Origin: a virus
Reading direction: 5' to 3' (one strand)
Length of the DNA: 32,915 nucleotides
Virus record (IMG/VR): IMGVR_UViG_3300027747_001991
Coordinates: 1 to 32,915 of that record
The translations under genes were made by a program, and so were the position numbers. The notes under the pieces were generated by a model that ran no database searches, had not been told where the DNA came from, and saw only the letters and a list, made by a program, of their open reading frames with translations. Shown one piece after another: positions 23,574 to 32,915 of the stretch; position 1 is the stretch's first letter, and every line of letters starts with the position of its first letter.

Positions 23574-26500
23574 ATGGCTCTAAATTTTAATGTTGATCCG
23601 TACTACGATGATTTTGATCCGGCAAAAAATTTCCATCGTGTATTGTTTAAGCCTGGTGTGGCCGTACAGGCCAGAGAACTGACTCAATCTCAAACAATCC
23701 TACAAGACCAGATTTCCAAATTTGCAGATAGTATCTTTACACAAAATACACCAATCAATGGTGGTAAAGTTACAACAAACTTTAAGTGTTACTATTTAAA
23801 GTTGAACAGACAATACAATGGCGCAAACATTACTGCTGCCAGTTTTGCAAATAAAATTATTCAAGATTTAACTGGTACTATTCTTGCAAAAGTAATTGCA
23901 ACATCAGAGGCCACAGGTACAGACAATACATCTGGTGATCCTCCTACATTGATTGTCAGTTACCTTTCTGGTGGTTCTACAGGTCAATTCACAGACCAAA
24001 TGGATATCTTTTGTGCTGACGGCACCAACTTTGTTGCAACTACAATAGGCATTTCTGGTGGTTCAACTTGTACTGGTTACTCCTCTGTTGCATCTATTTC
24101 TGAAGGTGTTTTCTATGTCAGAAACGGATACTCAACATCAGGTACACAAAACCAAGACGGAACATATTCAAAGTATGCCATTGGTAATTTTGTTTCTGTA
24201 CAACCACAAACAGTTATTCTAAACAAATACAGTAACACACCTTCATATCGTTTAGGTTTGTCTATCACAGAATCAATTGTAGATTACATTGGTGATTCTT
24301 CTCTACTCGACCCAGCTGTTGGTGCATCAAACTATCAAGCTCCTGGTGCAGACAGATATCAAGTAACATTAACACTACTTACATTGCCATTAGAATTAGG
24401 TAACGATGACCAGTTCATTGAATTGGTTCGTATCAATAATGGTGTTATTGTTAAACAAGTTGATAGTACAGTGTACTCAACGATTGATGATTACTTTGCA
24501 AAGAGAACATATGATACTAACGGAGACTTTATTGTCAATGATTTTAGTTTGTCTCCAGTTGCCAATACATCAAACACTTCAACATATGATTTAAAAATCA
24601 GTAAAGGTTTGGCATATGTACATGGTTATAGAGTAGAAGTTCCATCTGATACTAGATTGGTTAATCAAAGAGCCAGAACAACTCAATCAGAAAATAATAA
24701 TTATTCTTTTATTGATTATGGTTCTTACTTCTATGTTGATAATGCTAACGGTGTTTTTGATGTAACTACAGCATTCCCTGTGGACTTCCACAGCGTAAGT
24801 GCAACCAATATTGCTACTGCAAACACAACAACCTATACATCAACATTGGTTGGTTCTGGTTATATGCGTGGTTTGACATACGTTCAAAATACTACTGATA
24901 CAAATACAAAATCGTATGTCTTTAAGGCACAAGTATATGATGTTACCACAAAGTCTTTAAGTGGAACAATTGCATCTGCGAACTCTACATATGTTTTGTT
25001 TAATAGTACAGGTGGTCAATTATCACCTACTGCAAATGCATATTACAATACTATATTAACAGTTGCAAATTCTAGTTATAGAGGACAAATTACCTCTTAC
25101 AATCCAGTAAACAAATCTGCAAGTGTTAACCCACCATTCACAATAGTACCAAACAGTTCAGATGTTTTCGTAATCAAATTTGATCCAGCTGATATTGAAT
25201 CTATTGCAAATACAGTAAGTGGTACTACAACTCTTAGTGCTTCCGCAAATATCAATACTTTAGGTAAAGTTGGTAATGTTATAACTGGTGATACCATATT
25301 CCAAAATGCTGGCAGTCCAGAATTATTATACACATTAGGTTATCCATATGTGTCATCTATAGCTGACAGTTCATATTCATCTACTAAGGTGTTTAGAAAC
25401 AAAGCATTCAGTGGTTCTGGACCAACAACACTAACACTTACTTTACCAACCGGCATACAAAACTCTGTTGACTTTGCTGGTGGTACAGGAACATTAAGTA
25501 CTGATTCCATTAAACAAAACTATACAGTAATTGTTACATCAGGTACAGGTGAAAAAGGTATTGGCCAAGTATTAGATTTCACTGCTTCTGGTAATACAGT
25601 AAGTATTTCTTCAGATAAAAATAGTGTAACTTTTAGTTCAAATTACTATACAACACCATTAACAGTCTCTGTTATTGCAAAAATTAATATCACCAATGCA
25701 GATGATACAACAAGTATTTTAAGAACAAAAACACTTGTATCAGGCAATACATCAGTTGTAAGTTATTCTGGACCTGATGGTACTGTTAATACAAATACAA
25801 AACTTGACTTAACCAATGGACAAGTATACATCGCAGCAGCTGGTCTTTTGAGTACAGGTCAATCACAATCTTTGTATGTTACGGATATTAAAAACATTGT
25901 TAAGATTATTGATACTAAATCTTCAAGTGCCGTTCCAACTACAGGTATGTTAACTGATACACAGTATGATGTAACAGCAAACTATTCTTTCAATACTGGC
26001 CAAAAAGATAGTTATTATGACCATGGTTTCTTGGTGTTAAATCCTGGTGCACCAAAACCAACAGGTAACCTTTTGGTTATTTTCAATTACTATTCACATT
26101 CTTCTTCTGATGGTTATTTCAGTGTCATGTCTTATACCAATGAGGCATACGGACAAATTCCATCATACACAGCCACAAATGGTAAATCATATAGCCTAAG
26201 AGATTCTGTAGACTTTAGACCAACTCGTAAAAATGCAACGAGTTCGTTCATATTTGAATACTCTGCAAGCCCAAGTTCAAACGATACTGGTTTTTATATT
26301 CCACAAGACTTGTCGAATTGGTTAAGCGACTATTCATATTACCTTGGAAGAAAAGATAGATTGGTATTAACAAGAGATAGAAATTTCCAAATCGTTAAAG
26401 GAAATCCATCTGTTAATCCAATTCTACCAACACAACCAGATGGTTCATTGGTGGTTGCAAACTTAACTCATGATCCATACACCGCATATTTACCAAGTGA

Positions 26501-29500
26501 ATCATCTAAGGGTTCACTACCTAATCTTTCCGTAGAGAAAGTTAAACACAGACGTTGGACGATGAATGATATTTCTGATATGAATACTCGTATCAATAAT
26601 ATTGAATACTATACAACACTGAATGCTTTGGAACAAAATGCACAAAGTCTACAAGTCAAAGATAATAATGGTTTGAATAGATTTAAGAATGGTATTCTTG
26701 TTGATGACTTCACCACATATGGTGTAAGTGATACAGGCAATCCTAACTTCTCTGCATCAATTGATAGAATCGCAAAACAAATGACGGCTTCTCAGACCGT
26801 ACAAAACTATCCATTACACGCAGCAGGTTCATACATGGCGTTAGGTAATTTTGCTACATCTGCAAACACATTAGGATACCAGTTACACAATGTTGGTAAA
26901 GGTACAAACATCTTTACCTTACCATATACAACTACACCTATTATTACACAACAGTTAGCAAGTCAAACAGTTAACATAAACCCATTTGCGACACCGACAT
27001 ACCAAGGTGTTTGTTATTTGAATCCTCCAATGGATAACTGGGTAGATAACACAAAAGAACCTGACTTGTTATTTGTTGATCCTAACTTACAAATATACCA
27101 ACAAAGTGATACATTAAACACTTTAAATGTTACTAACTGGCAAACAATTCCTGGTACACAGAAAACACTTTCTTCATCTAGTATAAATGTTGAAGGTCAT
27201 AATGTTAATCCAAGTCCATATGGATATCAAGGTTACACAAAGACCACAACAGTACAAGAATTGACACAACAACAAACTATAACACAAGGTTATTGGAGTA
27301 ACTTAGGATCATCATACAATAGTGTGAATGGTTATATTACTGATATCAGTATTCAACCATATATTCGTCCACAATCTTTATTGTTCAGAGCAAAAGGATT
27401 AAAAGTTAACACACCAGTTCAAACATTCTTTGATGGTGTTTCTGTAGACCAATACATTATCAATCCAGATATTGTTGAATTGACAAATGTATCTGGAACA
27501 TTTAATGAAGATGATGTTATTGGTTATTCAAACACAGCTGATGGATTGTTCTTACCATTAGCCACAGTTGTTTCTGTTTACAATTATCCAAATAGTAAAA
27601 ATGTTCGTTTGTATGTTGCAAGTAATTTCCACACAACATTGGATTCGTTTACAACTGGTATTGTTAAAAATGGTTTCTTTGATTCTGATGGTAATTATGT
27701 TAACAGCACAGCATCTGGTACAAGTGCATACAGTTCAATCATTTCATTCAACAATTCTGGATATGTTTCATCTGCTGGTGGTACATTCATAGATGCAGCT
27801 GCACAAACAATTAGTTTATATCGCCAAGCAAATCCAAGATACTGTTCATTCTTAAACCAACATGGTGTTTGGAATGTTCCAAGTGCGGGTGATGGAAATA
27901 GAACATTTAATGCTTCGTTTACAGTTAACTTTACAGCAAATGGAAGTTATACATTTACAGCATCATGTGATAACACAGCAACTATATTGTTGGATGGTAC
28001 TTCAATATTAACAGCACCTGGATATCAAACAACATATTCAACCACTAAAACAGTTACTGCTGGTAACCATGTAGTTAGATGGCAAGCCACAAACACTGGT
28101 GGTCCTGCAGCAATTGGTTTAACAGTTACAGATTCAACTGGAAAAATTGTATTTGATTCTGCGGCCGCTCAAGTTATTCCAACTGGAGTTGATACAGTTT
28201 ATGGTATGACAGGTGGTGGTGCATACTTCACCGGTGTTACACAAATTGGTTTGAACCCATCCTCATCAACTGTAGATGGATTCTATATTGGTACAAAAAT
28301 TAATATCACAACAACATATGTGTCACAACAATATGTTGGTGGACCAGCAACAAGAACAACTCAAACATATACAAGAACAATTACTGGTTATACTGGTGCA
28401 ACCAGAATGGCATCATGGGATACTGGCCAACCAATTACTTTATCTATGGGTTCTAACAGTTTGATTGGTGGTATATTAACTTCTACTTATTCTATGGTTG
28501 GTACAAAACCAAGTTACAAATATGTTTTGTCACAAGGAGGTCAGCCAAATCTATCAACAAATGAAAATGGAGACTTTGTTGGTATATTCAATCTACCAGA
28601 GAAAACATTTAGAACTGGTCAAAGAGTATTCCGTGTTGATAATAGAACAACAATTAATGATCCAAATTCAGCAACTACATGGACTGAAGCAACATTTACT
28701 GCTTCTGGTTTATCAACTAAATCACAATCAATTGATTTCTCACCATCAATTTCTGCTGCAAAAAATGTATTCACAGAAACTAAGGCTCAAACAATAACCA
28801 ATACAATTGTTACATATAACCCATGGGATCCAGTTGCACAGGCATTCATAATTGATTCTGTAAATTATCCAAATGGTGCGTTTATTAGTTCTGTTAAGTT
28901 GTTCTTCCAAAGTAAACCAACAACAACAAACATTCCAATTGACTTGTCTATTGTTGGCACATCTAATGGTTTCCCAAATGGTGCAACTTTAGACCACTCT
29001 ATTGTTTCATTGACACCAGATAGAGTTAATACAAGTACAACTCCACACTATTTGGATTCAACAACATACACTGAATTTACTTTTGATGTACCAATTTTTA
29101 TTCAACCTGGTATTCTTTATGCCTTCTTGTTGAAGTCTGCATCACAAGATTATAACATCTATGTGGCTGCACAGAACGCAACTGCATTACCATCTAGTGT
29201 TAAAAATCTACCAACAGATGCAACACCAACAACAATCACAAAGATTGGTAGCTCTCCATATGTTGCATCGTTGTTTGAATCACAAAATGCTATTACATGG
29301 ACAGCAGACCAAACTAAGGCTATGATGTTTGTGGTTAACAGATGTTCATTTAAAACTGATGCAAATCCTACAATTAGTTTTGTAACACCAAAATATTTGC
29401 CAACAAGAAAAGGTGTTCTACAAGATATTCAATCGTATTATGATCCTGCACTTGTAAATAATTTGTATGGAAATTATTCAATTATGAATGAAGAAGTTGA

Positions 29501-30512
29501 TGCAATTAATGTTTCAGTAACTGATTTTGTTCCAACAAAAACAAGTATTAATTATACTTACCAATCATTATTAAGTTCAACTAATTTATATGATTCAGCA
29601 AAATCAATTATTCCTGGTAAATTTGGTACACCAACATTTGACCATATCTATCTGAACGATGGTAAAGGTACACGCCTATTACAAGCAAACAATGCAAACT
29701 CATTCTTCTTGAATGCCTCATTGTCATCACCTGATCCTTTGTTATCTCCAATTATATCAGATGATGGTACATCATTATACAACATTCAATGGAACATTAA
29801 CAACTTAGGTTTGTCAAACAGTTCTATTGCTTTGATTTCTGGTGGTACATCATATAGTAATAACACAACAGGAAATGTTACTGTTTCTATTTCTGCACCT
29901 GATGTATCTGGTGGTTCACAAGCATATGCAACTGCAAACGTTGCTAATGGTGTTGTTCAATCTGTTACACTTACCAATGCAGGTAGTGGTTATTTGGCCA
30001 CACCAACAATCAATATCGTGGATGCAAACACAACACCTGGTTCTGGTGCTATCATAACTGCTACATCAGAATATTCTTCATCTGGTGGTAATGCAATGGC
30101 ACGTTATGTTACCAAGAAAAATACATTGGTTGATTCTGCTGAGTCAGCAGATGTGCGTGTGTTTTTTACTGCATACCGTCCAACAGGTTCAAATATCTAT
30201 GTATTCTATCGCATACAAAACAAGAACGATTCACAGACATTTGAAAATGGTTCATGGCAATTAATGACCTATGTGAACAACACAGGCAACGGATACTCAA
30301 CATCTAGAGGTGATACAATGGAGTTTGAAGTTGCACCTGGTATTAATGGTGTTGCAAACGGACAAATTTCATATACAAGTACAACAGGAACAGTGTATAC
30401 AACCTTCAATCAATTTGCACTTAAAATTGTATTGACAACCAATGACAACACAAGTGTTCCATTCTTAACAGATATCCGTGCATTAGCACTACCATCTGGA
30501 ACAGGAATCTAA
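23574..30512 (+). CDS. Giant DUF4815-type baseplate or fibre-connector protein with PA14-like domain
   Basis: 2312 residues. The N-terminus (NVDPYYDDFDPAKNFHRVLF, then KPGVAVQARELTQSQTILQD) and the segment at about 985-1025 (VKHRRWTMNDISDMNTRINN, then IEYYTTLNALEQNAQSLQ) are signatures of the DUF4815 structural family of T4-like phages. In gene order it takes the place of T4 genes 9-10, although T4 gp10 has only 602 residues. Residues about 1420-1540 form a PA14/lectin-like beta-sandwich: ASFTVNFTANGSYTFTASCD, then TILLDGTSIL and TVTAGNHVVRWQAT. This may bind sugar or decorate the fibre base. Residues about 2083-2162 are another copy of the Gly-rich module found in gp6, gp7 and gp8. A good ribosome site (AAAAGGAAAA) precedes the ATG. 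The role as wedge-to-fibre connector is inferred. Confidence 0.8.
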   Translation: MALNFNVDPYYDDFDPAKNFHRVLFKPGVAVQARELTQSQTILQDQISKFADSIFTQNTPINGGKVTTNFKCYYLKLNRQYNGANITAASFANKIIQDLTGTILAKVIATSEATGTDNTSGDPPTLIVSYLSGGSTGQFTDQMDIFCADGTNFVATTIGISGGSTCTGYSSVASISEGVFYVRNGYSTSGTQNQDGTYSKYAIGNFVSVQPQTVILNKYSNTPSYRLGLSITESIVDYIGDSSLLDPAVGASNYQAPGADRYQVTLTLLTLPLELGNDDQFIELVRINNGVIVKQVDSTVYSTIDDYFAKRTYDTNGDFIVNDFSLSPVANTSNTSTYDLKISKGLAYVHGYRVEVPSDTRLVNQRARTTQSENNNYSFIDYGSYFYVDNANGVFDVTTAFPVDFHSVSATNIATANTTTYTSTLVGSGYMRGLTYVQNTTDTNTKSYVFKAQVYDVTTKSLSGTIASANSTYVLFNSTGGQLSPTANAYYNTILTVANSSYRGQITSYNPVNKSASVNPPFTIVPNSSDVFVIKFDPADIESIANTVSGTTTLSASANINTLGKVGNVITGDTIFQNAGSPELLYTLGYPYVSSIADSSYSSTKVFRNKAFSGSGPTTLTLTLPTGIQNSVDFAGGTGTLSTDSIKQNYTVIVTSGTGEKGIGQVLDFTASGNTVSISSDKNSVTFSSNYYTTPLTVSVIAKINITNADDTTSILRTKTLVSGNTSVVSYSGPDGTVNTNTKLDLTNGQVYIAAAGLLSTGQSQSLYVTDIKNIVKIIDTKSSSAVPTTGMLTDTQYDVTANYSFNTGQKDSYYDHGFLVLNPGAPKPTGNLLVIFNYYSHSSSDGYFSVMSYTNEAYGQIPSYTATNGKSYSLRDSVDFRPTRKNATSSFIFEYSASPSSNDTGFYIPQDLSNWLSDYSYYLGRKDRLVLTRDRNFQIVKGNPSVNPILPTQPDGSLVVANLTHDPYTAYLPSESSKGSLPNLSVEKVKHRRWTMNDISDMNTRINNIEYYTTLNALEQNAQSLQVKDNNGLNRFKNGILVDDFTTYGVSDTGNPNFSASIDRIAKQMTASQTVQNYPLHAAGSYMALGNFATSANTLGYQLHNVGKGTNIFTLPYTTTPIITQQLASQTVNINPFATPTYQGVCYLNPPMDNWVDNTKEPDLLFVDPNLQIYQQSDTLNTLNVTNWQTIPGTQKTLSSSSINVEGHNVNPSPYGYQGYTKTTTVQELTQQQTITQGYWSNLGSSYNSVNGYITDISIQPYIRPQSLLFRAKGLKVNTPVQTFFDGVSVDQYIINPDIVELTNVSGTFNEDDVIGYSNTADGLFLPLATVVSVYNYPNSKNVRLYVASNFHTTLDSFTTGIVKNGFFDSDGNYVNSTASGTSAYSSIISFNNSGYVSSAGGTFIDAAAQTISLYRQANPRYCSFLNQHGVWNVPSAGDGNRTFNASFTVNFTANGSYTFTASCDNTATILLDGTSILTAPGYQTTYSTTKTVTAGNHVVRWQATNTGGPAAIGLTVTDSTGKIVFDSAAAQVIPTGVDTVYGMTGGGAYFTGVTQIGLNPSSSTVDGFYIGTKINITTTYVSQQYVGGPATRTTQTYTRTITGYTGATRMASWDTGQPITLSMGSNSLIGGILTSTYSMVGTKPSYKYVLSQGGQPNLSTNENGDFVGIFNLPEKTFRTGQRVFRVDNRTTINDPNSATTWTEATFTASGLSTKSQSIDFSPSISAAKNVFTETKAQTITNTIVTYNPWDPVAQAFIIDSVNYPNGAFISSVKLFFQSKPTTTNIPIDLSIVGTSNGFPNGATLDHSIVSLTPDRVNTSTTPHYLDSTTYTEFTFDVPIFIQPGILYAFLLKSASQDYNIYVAAQNATALPSSVKNLPTDATPTTITKIGSSPYVASLFESQNAITWTADQTKAMMFVVNRCSFKTDANPTISFVTPKYLPTRKGVLQDIQSYYDPALVNNLYGNYSIMNEEVDAINVSVTDFVPTKTSINYTYQSLLSSTNLYDSAKSIIPGKFGTPTFDHIYLNDGKGTRLLQANNANSFFLNASLSSPDPLLSPIISDDGTSLYNIQWNINNLGLSNSSIALISGGTSYSNNTTGNVTVSISAPDVSGGSQAYATANVANGVVQSVTLTNAGSGYLATPTINIVDANTTPGSGAIITATSEYSSSGGNAMARYVTKKNTLVDSAESADVRVFFTAYRPTGSNIYVFYRIQNKNDSQTFENGSWQLMTYVNNTGNGYSTSRGDTMEFEVAPGINGVANGQISYTSTTGTVYTTFNQFALKIVLTTNDNTSVPFLTDIRALALPSGTGI

Positions 30513-30513
30513 T

Positions 30514-30738
30514 ATGTCTTTTGTTCGTGTTACTGGTACGAATTATGTGAGAGACACCAAAGGTATGGTTCTAAACAATACCGATGATGTTTCTCGCAAC
30601 GAATATTATGCTAAGGTACAAATGTTAAAGACCCAAAAACAAGAGATAAATACTTTAAAATCAGAAATGGAAAGCATCAAGGGTGATGTTTCAGAAATAA
30701 AACAAATGATGCTCAAACTAATGGAAAAGGTTAATTAA
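30514..30738 (+). CDS. Small coiled-coil protein upstream of tail fibre
   Basis: 74 residues. The N-terminal 28 residues are polar (MSFVRVTGTNYVRDTKGMVL). From about residue 30 to the end is one amphipathic helix with heptad-like spacing (YYAKVQMLKTQKQEINTLKS, then MESIKGDVSEIKQMMLKLME), suggesting a coiled coil. Similar small proteins are common just before tail fibre genes in aquatic T4-like phages. The ATG lies one base after the stop of the giant gene and the TAATG junction overlaps the next start, so all three are coupled. A fibre-assembly or attachment part is plausible but unproved. Confidence 0.75.
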   Translation: MSFVRVTGTNYVRDTKGMVLNNTDDVSRNEYYAKVQMLKTQKQEINTLKSEMESIKGDVSEIKQMMLKLMEKVN

Positions 30739-32915
30739 TGGCTAATACAGTTTCAACTTTAAGTTATGCCAATACGTTTGGTGAATGGGTTGTTGCCACT
30801 CAGGGTCTAATTGCAGAAAACAATGTATTGGCCGCAAGTGATTATACAAAAGATTCGGGCACACTCTACCTAAACGAAACAACAAAAAGTTCTTTACAAG
30901 CAAACGGAAATGTTATTGTACAAGGTGCATTTGTTTCTCAAGGTGTTGGTTCATCAGGATATATTCAGAACAACTTAACAGTTGGTGGCCAAATATATTT
31001 TACCAACACAACTTTAGGTATAACACATACAGGTCAAGCAAACCTTAATGGTCTTGTTGTTGTACAAGGTCCAAATTATGGTATCTCTGTTGCCAATAAC
31101 GCATACGTTGGTGGAAATACCAGCATTAAATATCGTTCAATATCTGATACAGTAGTAGCAAACACTTCTGTTAATACAGTAGATGTATATACAACCAATT
31201 TAACTGCAAATACAAAAATTGATGCCAACAATGCAACAGCATACATGAAAGGTATTATTGTTGGTTCAGGTGGTTTAACTGTTGGTGGTAATTTTGTATT
31301 GACAGGTCAAACTATATATTCTGCAAACACATTCTTATTAAGTTCTGGTGTAAATACGGCAATTAATAGTTATTACAACGTTGACCGTGGTGGTTCTGGT
31401 CGTAATGCAAGTATACGTTGGAATGAAAATTTAAAACAATGGGAAATGTTAGACGTAGATGGTGCGGCATATTACCGTATACTGTGGTCTAAAGAAATTC
31501 CATTACCGTTGGCTGAAGGTGGTACAGGTGCAACATCAGCATCAGGTGCATTGTCATCATTGACTTCTGGTTTACCAAATTCATCTGTTGCTGGTTATGT
31601 ATTGGCAACTGGAGGTCCAGGAAACTACTATTGGGCTGCGGGTGGAACAGGCGGAGGTAGTGGCGGGGCAACACCAGGCACTACAATTAACTCAACTCGT
31701 CTATCATATATAGCAAACGGTGTTGCAGGTTATAGTGGTAACTCTTTCACTACTCCAGTATTTTCAGGAACAACACAAGTCAGAGCATACATTAACGGTG
31801 TAAGACAATTTGAATCTGAATATAATTTAAATCAATCAGCAAATACAATTTCATTTACTACAACTCCACCAAATGGTGATAACATTTTAATTGAAGTTGA
31901 TGGATATGTTTACAATCCATACTATGCAAACAACATTGGATTTACTACACCATTTGGCGAAATTACCGATTCTTCAAATACAATTCAGTTAGCAATTCAA
32001 TCTTTAGAAACAAAAAAAGCAGCATTATCTGGTGCAGCTTTCAGTAATGTTGTAACTGGTATTACAGTATCTGATGCAAGTATAAGTAATACTGCATTTG
32101 CAACAACAGCCTACGTTCAATCTGTTAACTCATATGCATCAGGTGTTACTGCGGGTATATATGGTGGTGGTGTTACTGCATCAAATCACCAAGTTCCAAT
32201 TCTTACAATCAATGCACAAGGTAAAGTTACACAAGCATCTAACGTAACAGTTACAAGTACAGCTGTATATGCAAACAGTGGTCAATTAACAGCGAATGCT
32301 GCGGTTGGTGTCGTTGCATTAGGATTACCAGTACTTACATCAGGTTCTGCTGGCACTACATTTGGTTCCGGCACACAAACTCCACAAATTGTTGTTGATG
32401 ATTATGGTAGAATTGTAAGTATACAAGCAACAACAATTACTGGTGGTTCCGCTGGTATTGGTGCAACCACATACAATAGACAAAGTACTACTGCAACAGC
32501 TGGTCAAACAGGCTTTACTGTAACTGGTGGTTACACAGTTGGTTTCTTACAAGTATATCTAAACGGTGTTTTGTTAAATGCTTCAGATTATACTGCATCA
32601 AACGGCACAACATTTGCATTAAGTGCCGCAGCATCAGCTGGTGATATTGTAGAATCATTTGCTTATACAGTTACATTGGTTAATAACGTATCACCAACAT
32701 ATGCTGGTGGTCAAGGTGGTTCGGCTGGTCAAGTATTGTACCAATCAGCAGCTAATACAACCAGTAATACAGCAGTTGGTACATCAGGTTATCTATTACA
32801 AAGTAATGGTTCTGCTGCACCAACATGGGTCAATCCAGGTTCATTATTGGTTAATAACGTATCACCAACATATGCTGGTGGTCAGGGTGGTGCAGCTGGT
32901 CAAGTATTGTATCAA
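30738..32915 (+). CDS. Long tail fibre protein, 3' end beyond window
   Basis: Open from the ATG at 30738, which overlaps the upstream TAA by one base, to the end of the window: 726 codons with no stop. The N-terminus reads MANTVSTLSYANTFGEWVVA followed by TQGLIAENNVLAASDYTKDS, a baseplate-attachment type seen in aquatic T4-like phages. Around residue 255 is LAEGGTGATSASGALSSL, the widespread fibre motif. Two modules with the pattern VRAYINGVRQFESEYNL and FLQVYLNGVLLNASDYTASN (about 345-400 and 590-650) are beta-sandwich fibre repeats. ISNTAFATTAYVQSV (about 450) is another standard fibre motif. From about residue 647 a 57-residue repeat begins and continues past the window. The protein probably recognises the host surface; the receptor-binding tip is not in this window. 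Confidence 0.85.
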   Translation, partial: MANTVSTLSYANTFGEWVVATQGLIAENNVLAASDYTKDSGTLYLNETTKSSLQANGNVIVQGAFVSQGVGSSGYIQNNLTVGGQIYFTNTTLGITHTGQANLNGLVVVQGPNYGISVANNAYVGGNTSIKYRSISDTVVANTSVNTVDVYTTNLTANTKIDANNATAYMKGIIVGSGGLTVGGNFVLTGQTIYSANTFLLSSGVNTAINSYYNVDRGGSGRNASIRWNENLKQWEMLDVDGAAYYRILWSKEIPLPLAEGGTGATSASGALSSLTSGLPNSSVAGYVLATGGPGNYYWAAGGTGGGSGGATPGTTINSTRLSYIANGVAGYSGNSFTTPVFSGTTQVRAYINGVRQFESEYNLNQSANTISFTTTPPNGDNILIEVDGYVYNPYYANNIGFTTPFGEITDSSNTIQLAIQSLETKKAALSGAAFSNVVTGITVSDASISNTAFATTAYVQSVNSYASGVTAGIYGGGVTASNHQVPILTINAQGKVTQASNVTVTSTAVYANSGQLTANAAVGVVALGLPVLTSGSAGTTFGSGTQTPQIVVDDYGRIVSIQATTITGGSAGIGATTYNRQSTTATAGQTGFTVTGGYTVGFLQVYLNGVLLNASDYTASNGTTFALSAAASAGDIVESFAYTVTLVNNVSPTYAGGQGGSAGQVLYQSAANTTSNTAVGTSGYLLQSNGSAAPTWVNPGSLLVNNVSPTYAGGQGGAAGQVLYQ
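32676..32915 (+). repeat. 171-bp tandem repeat in the tail fibre gene
   Basis: The DNA from 32676 recurs from 32847, a period of 171 bp (57 codons), with few differences over the 69 bases visible before the window ends. The unit encodes LVNNVSPTYAGGQGG, AGQVLYQSAAN and GYLLQSNGSAAPTWVNPGS. More copies may follow. The near-identity suggests recent duplication or recombination that can change fibre length. Confidence 0.85.

Noticed and set aside
27568-30057. Additional rightward open frames within the 2312-aa gene
   Set aside because: They are out-of-frame shadows rich in Leu/Gln/His/Met from repeated ACA and CAA codons, without ribosome sites.
1-32915. tRNA genes, CRISPR arrays, insertion sequences or attachment sites
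   Set aside because: Reading the intergenic gaps, all shorter than 130 bases once the frameshift extension is counted, I saw no cloverleaf-like segment, spaced repeat array, transposase or integrase.

Overview
This window is part of the structural region of a tailed phage of the T4 superfamily (contractile-tailed myovirus). It is AT-rich, tightly packed and has no tRNA, integrase or transposase. The evidence is a set of recognisable T4 homologues: the ssDNA-binding protein gp32, head-completion nuclease gp4, the gp26-family hub protein, a gp19-fold tube protein, gp48, gp53, a gp27-like hub, gp5 pieces, gp25, gp6, gp7 and gp8. Promoter-like NATAAATA octamers resemble the late promoters of T4 and of T4-like cyanophages. 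The composition and the long fibre-like proteins fit an aquatic T4-like phage. The host cannot be named from this sequence.

Layout. (1) Positions 1-2306, rightward: the 3' part of a HAD-type nucleotidase, an unrecognised 260-aa protein, then gp32 with its own sigma70-type promoter and a strong intrinsic terminator. (2) Positions 2312-8692, leftward: gp4, a probable gp2, a gp19-fold tube protein, a gp26-family protein, a hub or tape-measure-like protein with an M23 peptidase domain, and a second large protein with an Ala/Gly-rich hydrophobic segment. (3) Positions 8732-15020, rightward: gp48, gp53, gp27-like hub, gp5 OB domain, an unknown 407-aa protein, gp5 needle, and an unknown 291-aa protein. 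(4) Positions 15110-32915, rightward: the baseplate wedge (gp25, gp6, gp7, gp8), a fibre-like protein between gp7 and gp8, a 2312-aa DUF4815-type protein, a small coiled-coil protein and a long tail fibre running off the window.

The strongest unexplained signal is at the end of the gp26-family gene. A T TTT TTC slippery heptamer lies 10 nt downstream of an internal GGAGG and is followed by UAA after one codon. The -1 frame is open for another 62 residues that look like a real small protein domain. This has the form of a programmed -1 frameshift such as makes the G/GT tail-assembly chaperones of lambda-type phages. The order tube protein, frameshifted chaperone, large tape-measure-like protein repeats the lambda V-G-GT-H order inside a T4-like genome. 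Other points of interest are a gp5 divided between two genes with no lysozyme domain and an M23 peptidase elsewhere, an HxH motif at the needle tip, a Gly-rich beta module shared by gp6, gp7, gp8 and the 2312-aa protein, and a perfect dyad inside the gp32 promoter.

Together the genes make a contractile-tail baseplate and its fibres. gp27-like, gp5 pieces, the M23 protein, gp48 and the tube protein would form the hub and tube start. gp6, gp7, gp8, gp25 and gp53 would form the wedges. The large fibre proteins would mediate host contact.
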